A stretch of 64,000 nucleotides of DNA from Anaerolineales bacterium UBA2395 (GCA_002343775.1 DDSH01000006.1:247422-311421), one strand, 5' to 3'. Shown: positions 51,044-59,898, counted from the stretch's first letter. Translations and numbers: made by a program. Notes: generated by a model from the sequence alone, not told the origin.

Positions 51044-52073
51044 AAACATACTCCATCAGCGTGGATACATCCGGTTCAGGGGAGGCTTCCGCAAATTCCA
51101 CGGCTTTGATGATGACTTGTTCTGCTTGCGCATTGATCTCCTGAGCCTGACCTTCATCTATGATCTCAGATTGCAACAAATGCTTGGTAAAGCGCATGAT
51201 CGGATCGCGGTTTTGCTTCCAATCCTCGATTTCTTCCTTTGGGCGATATAGATTCCGATCACTCTTGGAGTGTCCGAAATAGCGATATGTGATCGCTTCG
51301 ACAAAATACGGTCCTTTGCCGGAGCGAATATGTTCGACTGCGGTCTTCATTGCGTCGTAGACTTCAACAACGTCGTTACCATCCACGCAAGCCCAGGGGA
51401 TGCCGTAGGCGTCGGCGCGCTGGGCAATCGGAAGCTTCGCCACAGCACGGTCCACATCCATGGACATGCCATATTTATTGTTCTCGCAGATGTACAGCAC
51501 CGGCAGTTTCCACAACGCCACCATGTTCATCGCTTCATGGAAGACGCCTTCATTGGCGGCTCCATCACCAAAGATGCAGACACAGATCTCCTTGCGCTTC
51601 TGCATTTTGAGCGCCAGTCCCACCCCAACCGCTTGCGGAATTCCGCCACCGACAATCCCGTTCGCGCCCAGATTGTTGGACTGGAAATCAGCAATGTGCA
51701 TTGACCCTCCCCGCCCATGGTTGTAGCCGGCATCCTTGCCAAGGAATTCCGCCATCATTAGATTGATGTCGGCGCCTTTGGCGATGAAATGTCCGTGCCC
51801 GCGATGATGGTTGATCAAATAATCATCTGGCTGGACGGCCAGACTGATGCCTGCCGCCACCGCTTCCTGCCCCGCCGAAAGGTGCATGGTTCCGTGGACT
51901 TTTCCTGCCGCATACAACTTGTCTGCCATGTACTCAAAGTGACGGACCGTACACATCGTCCGATATAAACCGATCAGGCTATCATCGGACATTTTCAATT
52001 GCTTTACGCGTTTATCGAAAAGTTTGTGTGAACCTATGTCTTTCTCGGAACCTTTCCCTTTATCCTTGGACAT
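51036..52073 (-). CDS. 2-oxoacid/acetoin dehydrogenase E1 alpha subunit
   Basis: The 345-residue subunit has the thiamine diphosphate motif CIFGDGAANEGVFHEAMNMV through ENNKYGMS, the HRGHGHFIAKGADINLM region and TYRYFGHSKSDRNLYR (phosphorylation-loop region). It forms an alpha2beta2 heterotetramer with the next gene. It follows the SorC gene by 12 bp. Making acyl-CoA from the sugar-derived oxoacid is a reasonable role. Confidence 0.92.
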   Translation of the reverse strand: MSKDKGKGSEKDIGSHKLFDKRVKQLKMSDDSLIGLYRTMCTVRHFEYMADKLYAAGKVHGTMHLSAGQEAVAAGISLAVQPDDYLINHHRGHGHFIAKGADINLMMAEFLGKDAGYNHGRGGSMHIADFQSNNLGANGIVGGGIPQAVGVGLALKMQKRKEICVCIFGDGAANEGVFHEAMNMVALWKLPVLYICENNKYGMSMDVDRAVAKLPIAQRADAYGIPWACVDGNDVVEVYDAMKTAVEHIRSGKGPYFVEAITYRYFGHSKSDRNLYRPKEEIEDWKQNRDPIMRFTKHLLQSEIIDEGQAQEINAQAEQVIIKAVEFAEASPEPDVSTLMEYVYA

Positions 52074-52085
52074 TGAAAACCTCGT

Positions 52086-53054
52086 TCATTTTGATTTGGC
52101 TAGGTCAATCAACTTTCTGGTAGTAACGCTGTCTATTACCAGTACATTGATATATTTACTCCGAAGCGCACCAAGAATCGCCTCCGCTTTACCCTCGCCG
52201 CCCGCCACGCCCAACCGCACGGGGATGGATAACAGGTCGGGCCGGCGGATCGAAACCAATCGCTCGCAAAAATCGTTGCAGGCGGGTTGACCGTTGATAT
52301 CGAAGTGCAAGCCGCACACATCTCCGACACCTCCCGCCTTGCGTAAATCGTCCAGTTCGCGGCGCGTCACGTAACCAGCCAGATAGAAACTGGAATATTC
52401 TGGTGCGGTTGTGCCGACCCCCAAAAGGGCAACGTCCGTTTTCTTCCCCACGTTGATGGTTTCCCGAATGCTTTTCGTTTCCAGGAGCGATTTCGCCATT
52501 TCAGCGTTCTGGCACAGATAGGGCGCGTTGAGGTAGAAGGCTTCACCTCCGAGTTTTTCGGTGATGCGGGCGACTAGATCGTGCCCGTCATATTCCATGT
52601 TGTGCGCGCCCATCGCGCCGACCAATTGCACCACCTTCATGGGCATGGGTTCGGACGTTTCGAACGCGTCTACGGTGGTGCTGATGGAAGTGCCCCATGC
52701 CAGCCCCAAAGTTTTCTGAGGCGCGAGATAACGCTTAAGCGCCTGCGCGCCGGCGGAGCCAAGTGTGCGCTTGAGCCGCTCGCCGCTGCGGTGGTTTGTG
52801 ACCACCACGAAAGCATCCTTGAGGCCGAAATGCTCCTTCAGCGCGGCTTCGAGTTCCGGGTCGGATTGCAATGGTCGCTGAATGCGAATTTCCACAATGC
52901 CATTCTCGCGCGCTTCCGTCAACATGCGAGAGATCATTGAGCGTGTTACCCCCACTGCTTTGGCGATTTCCGCCTGGTTCTTCTGTTCAAGATAGTACAT
53001 CTCTGCCACATCAGCTAACAAACTAGCCCGGTCTTGGATATATCGTTTTTCCAT
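52086..53054 (-). CDS. SorC/DeoR-type sugar-responsive transcriptional regulator
   Basis: ATG 53054 is chosen because GGAG precedes it. The ~322-residue protein has an N-terminal helix-turn-helix (NQAEIAKAVGVTRSMISRML, then TEARENGIVEIRI). A sugar-phosphate-binding domain follows (LGLAWGTSISTTVDAF, VVQLVGAMGAHN, DVALLGVGTT, AGGEGKAEAILGAL). SorC proteins bind tandem operators and are released by a phosphorylated sugar. The TCAC-N4-GTGA pairs at 58689 and 59853 are its likely sites. Confidence 0.9.
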   Translation of the reverse strand: MEKRYIQDRASLLADVAEMYYLEQKNQAEIAKAVGVTRSMISRMLTEARENGIVEIRIQRPLQSDPELEAALKEHFGLKDAFVVVTNHRSGERLKRTLGSAGAQALKRYLAPQKTLGLAWGTSISTTVDAFETSEPMPMKVVQLVGAMGAHNMEYDGHDLVARITEKLGGEAFYLNAPYLCQNAEMAKSLLETKSIRETINVGKKTDVALLGVGTTAPEYSSFYLAGYVTRRELDDLRKAGGVGDVCGLHFDINGQPACNDFCERLVSIRRPDLLSIPVRLGVAGGEGKAEAILGALRSKYINVLVIDSVTTRKLIDLAKSK

Positions 53055-53074
53055 GGTTTTCTCCAACAATAAAT

Positions 53075-54220
53075 TTATCGTACAATCACACGCGGTAATA
53101 TACGCGTGATTGCATCAAGCAACAAGTCGATTTCCTCATGGGTTGTAGGCATTCCCAACGAAATCCTCAACGTAGACTCGATCTGCTCCTGCGGGAGGTG
53201 CATGGCGGTCAGAACATGGGAAGGTTCAAGGGATTTCGAATTACAGGCAGACCCCAGCGAGACGGCGATTCCAGCATGGTTCAGGAGGATCTGCATCATT
53301 TCCGCATCGGCACCGGTGAAGCTGACAGAGACGATGTGTGGCGCGGTCGTTTCCTCTGCTCCGTTCACGCTTACGTTTGGACCAAAGGCCTGCAATCCGT
53401 TCACCAAGTATTTTCTCAGATCGGAGAGTCTCGCACGTTCCTCTCCGCGATGTTCACGGACGAGATTTATCGCCGCGCCCAGGCTCGCGATGCCGGGAAC
53501 GTTTTCGGTCCCGGCGCGAAGCGAATGTTCTTGCGGCCCGCCAAAGATCATTGGGGATAGATTACTCCCAGAACGAACGTACAACGTGCCGATTCCTTTT
53601 GATCCATAAATCTTGTGCGCCGAGAGGGAAAGCAGATCCGCGTTTAGTTCGTCCACGTTGACATTGAACAATCCGATGGATTGAACGGCATCCGTGTGAA
53701 AGTGAACATCATGTTCGCGCGCAATCTTCCCTATTTCTGCAACCGGCTGGATCGAGCCGACTTCGTTGTTCACAGACATGATTGAGATTAGCCTTGTATT
53801 AGGGCAAATTGCCCGCCGAATATCGTCGGGATCAACCACGCCATGTCCATCCACAGGCACGTACGTCACAGCGTATCCATCCTGTTCTAGGAGGTGAGCA
53901 GCGTGCAGGACCGCATGGTGCTCAATGGCTGAGGTGATGAGATGCGCCTTCTCGGACGGGAACAATCTGAGTGTCCCGAAAAGAGCGAGGTTGTCTGACT
54001 CAGTTGCTCCGCTGGTAAAAGTAATCTCGTCTGGATGGCACCCGATACCCTCAGCCACATCCGCACGCGCCTGACTCATAAGCTGCTTCGAATCCATACC
54101 CGCCCAATGCATACTAGATGGGTTCCCAAAATCCACATCGAGGGCACGCAATATCTGTTTGCGTACATCAGGATGGATTGGTGTCGTTGCGCAATAATCA
54201 AGATAAATTCGAGAACTCAC
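53075..54220 (-). CDS. NifS/IscS-like cysteine desulfurase
   Basis: GTG 54220 lies six bases after GGAG and gives VSSRIYLDYCATTPIHPD; the longer frame would include the ribosome-binding site. The ~381-residue enzyme has ITFTSGATESDNLALFG, the PLP Lys in LSLSAHKIYGSKGIG and the active Cys loop GSACNSKSLEPSHVL. It provides sulfur for clusters or thio-cofactors such as lipoate. Its presence in a PTS operon is unusual; support of the lipoylated E2 or of Fe-S enzymes is a possible reason. Confidence 0.9.
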   Translation of the reverse strand: MSSRIYLDYCATTPIHPDVRKQILRALDVDFGNPSSMHWAGMDSKQLMSQARADVAEGIGCHPDEITFTSGATESDNLALFGTLRLFPSEKAHLITSAIEHHAVLHAAHLLEQDGYAVTYVPVDGHGVVDPDDIRRAICPNTRLISIMSVNNEVGSIQPVAEIGKIAREHDVHFHTDAVQSIGLFNVNVDELNADLLSLSAHKIYGSKGIGTLYVRSGSNLSPMIFGGPQEHSLRAGTENVPGIASLGAAINLVREHRGEERARLSDLRKYLVNGLQAFGPNVSVNGAEETTAPHIVSVSFTGADAEMMQILLNHAGIAVSLGSACNSKSLEPSHVLTAMHLPQEQIESTLRISLGMPTTHEEIDLLLDAITRILPRVIVR

Positions 54221-54259
54221 AAAAAACTCCACTAAAGGACTAAAGCAGGTGTAAGTCGT

Positions 54260-54562
54260 TTACGCAATGTAATCAGCTTGCACCTGCTTTAGTATTTTTT
54301 CGAGCGTAGCCGGGTGCATGGGGTCGCCGATCAAAGGTTTTATATTAATGACCGGGCATCCGGCTTCCACTTCCGTGAAGGCAGGGAGTAATTGCAGGAT
54401 GAGATTCGAGCGCGGAGGAAAACCGTATTCGCTTACTGCAAGGTGCGTGAAGACCTGACAATCAATGCCATTCGTATCAAAGAACTCAGTAATCTGCTCG
54501 GCAACAATCATGACCCGGTTGCTGCAATGCCCGCCAACAACACACACTTTGAATGTAGACAT
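54260..54562 (-). CDS. Second small PTS IIB-like protein
   Basis: ATG 54562 starts a 100-residue protein with an N-terminal P-loop-like turn KVCVVGGHCSNRVMIVAEQI, in which the Cys in GGHCSNR could be a phospho-acceptor. The rest (QVFTHLAVSEYGFPP, EVEAGCPVINIKPLIG) is compatible with a IIB-type alpha/beta fold. It is less like GatB than the gene at 55977. Its place between IIC and the cysteine desulfurase supports a PTS role, but it may be a different small protein. Confidence 0.5.
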   Translation of the reverse strand: MSTFKVCVVGGHCSNRVMIVAEQITEFFDTNGIDCQVFTHLAVSEYGFPPRSNLILQLLPAFTEVEAGCPVINIKPLIGDPMHPATLEKILKQVQADYIA

Positions 54563-54642
54563 GAAGACCTCTTGAATGCTCACTGTTCTGGGTTGGCTTC
54601 CGCATTACATTAGGTGGAAGCCAACCCATTATTTTTATTAGG

Positions 54643-55929
54643 CTAGCTGAACAATCCGAAAATCTGTCGGATGAAGAAGCCAAGGATGTCACCACCCATG
54701 TCCCAGCTTCCCAGTTTCAGACCCTGTCCGATCTGTTCGCTAAACTGGCCCATCATACTATAGGCTTCCGTTTGAGAATCCACCATCCATGTTGAGAAGT
54801 ACATGAAGGGGATTGCATAGAGCAGAAGAACAATGACGGTCTTGATAACGTTGCCTTTGGTGTAAGGTACCACCGCGCCGGCCCAGAAAGGAACAACAGC
54901 CAGGGATGCGATTGGCAACATATTCACACCAGGCAAAGCCGCCGCAAGCAGCACCAGAAGAGGGAACAGGATGATTGTTGAGGCCATCACAGCGGGGTGT
55001 CCCAACAATACCGCACAATCAACTGCCACATAGATCTCGCGGTCCTTGAAGCGTTCCCGCATATATTGGACAATGGACATTGTGATAGGTACGATGCCTT
55101 CGGCAATGATAGAGACCATGCGTGGCAGGATCATCATCATGACCGCAACGTTCATGCCTAAACCCAATATCTTGGTTAAGCCCAGATCACCTGCTGTGGT
55201 GCCGTAGGCGAAAATGCCGATGATGACACCCAATAGGAAACCCAAAACACCGGGCTCGCCGACCAACCCGAAGCGTTTCTTGATGCCTTCGGGGGATGCA
55301 TCCCAATCCTTAATCCCGGGGACGCGGTCCAACAGCCAGACAACCGGCATCGCAAACAGACTGGCCTGCACGGTGGTGCCGCAGGGAACGCCGATACCGG
55401 GCATGTCATTGAATTCCTGATATTTCTTGGCGGTCATATCGCTCATCAGGCTGCCCGCCACAAGATATAGGACGCCCGCTAAAATGCCAAGAAAAACGTT
55501 GCCACCCGTCGCCGCCCAGACAAAGCCGGCGAGTGCGGAACCATGCCAGTAGGACCACACGTCGGTCCAGAGGGTCTTGGTCATCTTGAGCACGACCATC
55601 AGGATATTGACCACCAGGAGTGAAACGATCAAGCCCGCCACACCAGGCCAGCCCCAGGCAATGCCCGCATCGGCCCAGTTGACGTCAACGATTGTCTTGG
55701 TCAGCCCGAAACGAGTTGCCATTTCAGCCACAGCCGGCTGCAAGGCGCTAATGATTACATTAACCACCAGGAACAACCCAGCCAACCCAACGCCCGTGGT
55801 GATGCCACCGCGGACTGCCTTCTGCCAGCCCACCCGAAAAACCAGACCGAGAATGATCAGAACGATCATCACGATTACAGACGAGCCGAGCCCAAGCAAC
55901 CAACCAACAGCAGTAGATAGGAATCCCAT
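54643..55929 (-). CDS. Galactitol-type PTS IIC permease
   Basis: The 428-residue protein has 10-12 hydrophobic segments and GatC landmarks (VDVNWADAGIAWGWPGVAGL, GIPCGTTVQASLFAMPV-type, VDCAVLLGHPAVMASTIIL, FWAGAVVPYTKGNVIKTVI). It moves a polyol or sugar across the membrane with phosphorylation by the IIB partner 47 bp upstream. The exact sugar (galactitol, arabitol or other polyol) cannot be inferred from IIC alone. Confidence 0.9.
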   Translation of the reverse strand: MGFLSTAVGWLLGLGSSVIVMIVLIILGLVFRVGWQKAVRGGITTGVGLAGLFLVVNVIISALQPAVAEMATRFGLTKTIVDVNWADAGIAWGWPGVAGLIVSLLVVNILMVVLKMTKTLWTDVWSYWHGSALAGFVWAATGGNVFLGILAGVLYLVAGSLMSDMTAKKYQEFNDMPGIGVPCGTTVQASLFAMPVVWLLDRVPGIKDWDASPEGIKKRFGLVGEPGVLGFLLGVIIGIFAYGTTAGDLGLTKILGLGMNVAVMMMILPRMVSIIAEGIVPITMSIVQYMRERFKDREIYVAVDCAVLLGHPAVMASTIILFPLLVLLAAALPGVNMLPIASLAVVPFWAGAVVPYTKGNVIKTVIVLLLYAIPFMYFSTWMVDSQTEAYSMMGQFSEQIGQGLKLGSWDMGGDILGFFIRQIFGLFS

Positions 55930-55976
55930 TTTACATTCTCCTTTTGTGAATGCGATTATGGATCAAACAATACAAA

Positions 55977-56276
55977 CTAAACCTTCTTGATGGCTTCAAC
56001 GATTTTATCCAGGAGTACGTTCTTTTCGTCCTGCGAGCCGATTAGGAATGGCATACCCTGGAACACCGGCACATCAAAGGTGCGGAAGATTTTCATCATC
56101 GAAACGATCATGACAAGATCATCGCGCGTCAGATAGCCTTCAATATCAGCCATCAGTATGCGCTTAACCTCCACATCTGCAAAGCCTTCCTTTGCCATGC
56201 GCTCACGAATCGAATCCTCTGCGATTGTGGATGTATTAATGCCTGCGCCACATGCAACTACAATTAATCTTCCCAT
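55977..56276 (-). CDS. PTS IIB component, galactitol type
   Basis: The 99-residue protein begins MGRLIVVACGAGINTSTIAE, with phospho-acceptor Cys9 followed by the small-residue loop of the GatB family. The remainder (VEVKRILMADIEGYLTRDDL, VPVFQGMPFLIGSQDEK) fits the fold. It links IIA to IIC. Confidence 0.92.
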   Translation of the reverse strand: MGRLIVVACGAGINTSTIAEDSIRERMAKEGFADVEVKRILMADIEGYLTRDDLVMIVSMMKIFRTFDVPVFQGMPFLIGSQDEKNVLLDKIVEAIKKV

Positions 56277-56385
56277 GTATGCCTTCTTTCTCCTTTTGCA
56301 TAAGATAATCGACTCTCGGCACGAATTTGTGTTATTTTCTCCAGTAGCCTACCTCCTTCTCGAAACCAGTCCAGCATCTGCATCT

Positions 56386-56847
56386 TCAACTCAAGCGAAG
56401 TTCTCGCCTCAGCCAAGATACGACCCCCTGCAGGGTGGTCTGATCGCGTAGCTCAACTAATTTTTCAGGCTGACCAAACAGAACTGCCAGGTTTCTAAGA
56501 GTATGAATTTGCTCCTCCGGATCCCGGTTGGCGAGCATAAAAACAAGCACTACATCCAGACCTTCGTCAGGATCTGCCATGTTCTGAAATATCACAGGTT
56601 TACGCAGAACCGCCACTCCGAGGGCGGAGCAACTTACCCCATCTGCGTCCGCATGTGGGAAGGCAATGCAAAAGGGTTTGGTTGGCAGCCCGGTTGGATG
56701 GATCGTTTCACGCTCCCAGGTCTGGGCACCATATTCCACGGAAACCAGTTCCTGCGCGTGCATCTTTCCGGCCAGAATTTCGATCACTTCACGAGCATCC
56801 TGCGCCTCCAGATCAAACGCGACTAGTGATTCATTGAATTCCAGCAT
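56386..56847 (-). CDS. PTS IIA component, fructose/galactitol type
   Basis: ATG 56847 is six bases from GGAG. The 153-residue protein has the PTS EIIA-2 domain with phospho-acceptor His in CIAFPHADADGV, preceded by ERETIHPTGLPTKPF and followed by DVVLVFMLANRDPEEQIHTL. It receives phosphate from HPr. A 109-bp gap separates it from IIB; no gene is apparent there. Confidence 0.9.
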   Translation of the reverse strand: MLEFNESLVAFDLEAQDAREVIEILAGKMHAQELVSVEYGAQTWERETIHPTGLPTKPFCIAFPHADADGVSCSALGVAVLRKPVIFQNMADPDEGLDVVLVFMLANRDPEEQIHTLRNLAVLFGQPEKLVELRDQTTLQGVVSWLRRELRLS

Positions 56848-56856
56848 CACTAACTC

Positions 56857-57510
56857 CTATGGCTTCTTTTGCCCGTAACGGTTATGGTAATAATCAAAGG
56901 AAGCGCGCGCCTGTTTTTCCGTGACCGAAACAGGAGTGCTGATTGTCCTTGCGATGGAATACGTCCGGGCAGCCTCTTCAAGGGTCACAGCGCGTTCAAG
57001 CGCATGTTCAAGTGTTTTGCCAACTGTGATCGGTCCGTGGTTCCCAAGTAAAACCGCATATCCATCGCCCATCACTTCTACAGGCAATGTCGAAAACTCG
57101 GGGTCTTCAACGCTCAAATAGCGAGTCACCTTTACAGGTTGACCGAACCAGTCTGCCATGGTTTCGGTGATGACCGGGATCTGCTCGTATACAACAGAAA
57201 ACGCAGTCGCATACGGGGAGTGCGTATGAACGACTGCGTTAAGTTCTGGCCGGGCACGCATAAAGCCTGTCCAAAGATTAAGCGCCACGGAGGGGCGGAA
57301 CCTGCCCTCGATGAGATTCATATCCATGTCGGTGACAGTCATGTCGTCCGGATTGAGGCTTTCGTAGTCCAGTCCGCTGGGAGTGACGACCACATATCCA
57401 GTTTGCGGGTCGCGTGCGCAAACCGTTCCTCCCGCCATCCATACGAGGTTGTATTTTGGCAGGAGCATGGCTGTCTGCAGAACGTGGGTGCGTAATTCTT
57501 CGAGGATCAT
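56857..57510 (-). CDS. Class II aldolase/adducin-family protein with altered active site
   Basis: The 217-residue protein has the fold of fuculose-phosphate aldolase and ribulose-5-phosphate 4-epimerase: VWMAGGTVCARDPQTGYVVV, TPSGLDYESLNPDDM, NAVVHTHSPYATAFSV (two metal His) and LLGNHGPITVGKTLEHALER (third His). In the place of the usual catalytic acid (PSSE... in aldolases, Asp in AraD) it reads RPSVALNLW, so that acid appears missing. It overlaps the UROD-family gene by four bases. Aldolase, epimerase or other activity is open. Confidence 0.82.
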   Translation of the reverse strand: MILEELRTHVLQTAMLLPKYNLVWMAGGTVCARDPQTGYVVVTPSGLDYESLNPDDMTVTDMDMNLIEGRFRPSVALNLWTGFMRARPELNAVVHTHSPYATAFSVVYEQIPVITETMADWFGQPVKVTRYLSVEDPEFSTLPVEVMGDGYAVLLGNHGPITVGKTLEHALERAVTLEEAARTYSIARTISTPVSVTEKQARASFDYYHNRYGQKKP

Positions 57511-58664
57511 GGTTTTAATGGATACTTTCCAAGATCATGCCCGGCTTCAAAAAAGGCGAGCATGTTTTCAAGGGGAATATCATTGCTGAAATTATGGGCT
57601 GGTGCAAGGATGTAGCCACCGCCTTCGCCCATCTGCTCAATTCGCAGGCGGACTTCCCGCCGGACATCCTCGATGGTCCCGTTGTTGAGAACCGTCTTCA
57701 CATCCACACCACCCTGGAAGGTGAGGTCCTTGCCGAAGTCGCGTTTCAGTTCGACCGGGTCCATGCCGCGCAGGTGTCCCTCGATGGGGTTGAGAATATC
57801 GAAACCGGTCTCGATCAGGTCGGGAATGAATTTACGGATCGCGCCATCGTTGTGCAACAACACCTTTGCGTTGGGCGCCTTCCTCTTGATCATCTCAATG
57901 GATTTTTTGTAACGGGGCTTGAGAAATTTGGTATACACCGCCGGGTTGAACATGGGGCCGGCGTTCGTACCGTAATCATCTGCCATTTCCACGATCTGTA
58001 CATACGGACCGACCACGCTGAGGAAGGCATCATAAAAACCATCCAACACTTCTGCCAGTTTGCCGAGCAGGTGATCGAAGATGTGAGTGTTTGAGATTGT
58101 TAGGAGCAGGGCGTTTTCCATGCCGACCAATGCGCGGGTCATCTCCCAGAGATTGCCATAGACCGGGCGGTGCGCGACGATGGCGTACTTTGTGTTGTAG
58201 AAAAGGTGTTCAACTTCTTCCTTTACCCCCTCCAAACGGACCGGATCATACGGATCGGGCCAGGGATATTTCTCGATCTTTTCAATGGATAAATCCTTGC
58301 CCAGCGGTGCACCGTGTAAATCGTAGTAACCGGAGACCAACCGGTGGGTGATGCCCCACTCGTCCACAAATTCCTTGAACTCCCCGATCATCGAATTAGA
58401 AATGTAATTACTTGGCGGGCGGATGTGAATGAAGCGAAAGTCCGTGCCAAGCTTATCAAGGACGGGATTGTAATCGGGGGTGGTGTAAAAACCCACCAAG
58501 GTCCTGCGGGGGATATCCTGCACCCCAAAATGATCCCGAAGTAGGACATACCTCTGCTCCGTCAGGTGATTGGCTGACCCCCCCAAGGTAATCGGAACAC
58601 GATCTGGCTCCTTGTGGTTCAAGACGGCGGTGACGCGTTCGCGCGGTGTCATGACATCTGGCAT
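57507..58664 (-). CDS. Uroporphyrinogen-decarboxylase-family methyltransferase-like protein
   Basis: ATG 58664 lies eight bases from GGGAG; a TTG 18 bases upstream would include that site. The 385-residue protein is a UROD-like TIM barrel (TPRERVTAVLNHKEPDRVPI, VEMADDYGTNAGPMFNPAVY, GGVDVKTVLNNGTIEDV). Where MtaA/MtbA methyltransferases have His-x-Cys for zinc, it has LLHNDGAI, with no Cys. It may therefore not be a classic cobamide methyltransferase, though a corrinoid protein ends the same operon. It is the first gene behind tandem operators. Confidence 0.85.
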   Translation of the reverse strand: MPDVMTPRERVTAVLNHKEPDRVPITLGGSANHLTEQRYVLLRDHFGVQDIPRRTLVGFYTTPDYNPVLDKLGTDFRFIHIRPPSNYISNSMIGEFKEFVDEWGITHRLVSGYYDLHGAPLGKDLSIEKIEKYPWPDPYDPVRLEGVKEEVEHLFYNTKYAIVAHRPVYGNLWEMTRALVGMENALLLTISNTHIFDHLLGKLAEVLDGFYDAFLSVVGPYVQIVEMADDYGTNAGPMFNPAVYTKFLKPRYKKSIEMIKRKAPNAKVLLHNDGAIRKFIPDLIETGFDILNPIEGHLRGMDPVELKRDFGKDLTFQGGVDVKTVLNNGTIEDVRREVRLRIEQMGEGGGYILAPAHNFSNDIPLENMLAFFEAGHDLGKYPLKP

Positions 58665-58688
58665 GTATTTTGCTCCCGTCAAATCGAA

Positions 58689-58722
58689 TTCACAAAAGTG
58701 AATATATTTTCACATAAGTGAG
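58689..58722. promoter_or_regulatory. Tandem TCAC-N4-GTGA operators upstream of the PTS operon
   Basis: TTCACAAAAGTGAA (centre 58695.5) and TTCACATAAGTGAG (centre 58715.5) are spaced 20 bp apart, about two helical turns. The same pair, also 20 bp apart, is found at 59853. They lie 25-58 bp before the first gene of the operon. The encoded SorC protein is the probable binder. Confidence 0.75.
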
Positions 58723-58772
58723 TCTATCATTTAAACCCTGCGGTGTCAACAAAGTTCCGCCGAATCCCAGAT

Positions 58773-59807
58773 TCAAGGTAGGACTACCAATTTGACCGCT
58801 TCGCCCGCGATCATCCTTTTCAGTGCAGATTCCACCTGTTCTAGCGGGACCTCCCCGCTTAGCAGCGGAGCGGCCTTCACACCGCCGGAGACGATCAGGT
58901 CAAATGCCTCGTGTGCCTCCGCCGCCGTCCCGCCGTGCATATTGAGCAGGTCAATCTCTCCGTAATGGACACGCGCCGCATCCACCTCGACTTTCGTTCC
59001 GCCAGGAAGTCCGCCAAACCATAAGACCCTTCCGCCCCGTCGGACAACCTCCACGGAGGTTTCCCAGGATGATTTTGTTCCCGCGCATTCAATGACCACA
59101 TCCGCGCCATAGCCGCGAGTCCATTCGCGGATGGCGGTTATGGTGTCTGTCTTTTTCGCGTTGATTACCTGGGTCGCACCGAGTTCTTTCGCAACAGCCA
59201 GCCGCGACGAACTGTGCCCGATTGCAATCACCTGACCGGCTCCATTGTGCAGCAACAACTGGATGAACAGCAGGCTGATCGGTCCACCCGCGCCGATGAT
59301 TGCCACCGTTTCCCCCGGCTGGACCGCCGCTTTGTGCCAGCCATGCACCACCGTGACCAAGGGTTCCAGCAAGGCCGCCTCCGCATACGCGATATGAGCG
59401 GGGATCTCGAACGTCGTCCGGCGCACGATCGAAGCGGGAATGATCATGTACTCTGCAAACGCGCCGAAGTTGTAAACCAGGTTCGCACATAAATTTCCCT
59501 GTTCGCGCTGGCAGTAAAAACATTCGCCACACTCTGCAAATACATTCGCTGTGACCCGCATCCCTTCACGGAACGCATTAACACCTTCTCCAACGGCGAC
59601 CACGTCCCCGCCAAACTCGTGACCGAAGACAAATGGCGGTGGGAATTTGGGATGCCCGCGCCGGTATGTTTTCACATCTGTACCGCAGGTCAGCGCCGCC
59701 CGCACCCTGACCAAAAGTTCCCCCTCTTTTGGCTCAGGGACAGGGAGACTCCGCAACTCAATTTGCTCTGGCCCAAGGTATACGACTGCGCACATTTGCT
59801 CTGCCAT
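58773..59807 (-). CDS. Zinc-dependent medium-chain dehydrogenase, polyol-phosphate type
   Basis: The 344-residue enzyme has catalytic zinc ligands (ALTCGTDVKTYRRG, FGHEFGG), a structural zinc site (ECGECFYCQREQGNLC) and a Rossmann motif (VAIIGAGGPISLLFIQLLL). It fits the group including galactitol-1-phosphate and other polyol dehydrogenases. It is minus-strand and ends 51 bp before the first operator; it starts 91 bp from the divergent decarboxylase gene, with the operator pair between. Likely role: oxidise the phosphorylated polyol delivered by the PTS. Confidence 0.88.
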   Translation of the reverse strand: MAEQMCAVVYLGPEQIELRSLPVPEPKEGELLVRVRAALTCGTDVKTYRRGHPKFPPPFVFGHEFGGDVVAVGEGVNAFREGMRVTANVFAECGECFYCQREQGNLCANLVYNFGAFAEYMIIPASIVRRTTFEIPAHIAYAEAALLEPLVTVVHGWHKAAVQPGETVAIIGAGGPISLLFIQLLLHNGAGQVIAIGHSSSRLAVAKELGATQVINAKKTDTITAIREWTRGYGADVVIECAGTKSSWETSVEVVRRGGRVLWFGGLPGGTKVEVDAARVHYGEIDLLNMHGGTAAEAHEAFDLIVSGGVKAAPLLSGEVPLEQVESALKRMIAGEAVKLVVLP

Positions 59808-59852
59808 ATTCGCTCCTGTTTGTTGGCAAGGTTCTCGATTCTAGTAAGAATA

Positions 59853-59886
59853 TTCACAATTGTGATATTATACTCACGTTTGTGAG
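59853..59886. promoter_or_regulatory. Tandem TCAC-N4-GTGA operators in the divergent dehydrogenase/decarboxylase promoter
   Basis: TCACAATTGTGA, a perfect palindrome (centre 59859.5), and CTCACGTTTGTGAG (centre 59879.5) lie 20 bp apart in the 91-bp region between divergent genes. The site identity with 58689 ties both transcripts and the PTS operon to one regulator. Confidence 0.75.
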
Positions 59887-59898
59887 AAGGAGAAAAGT

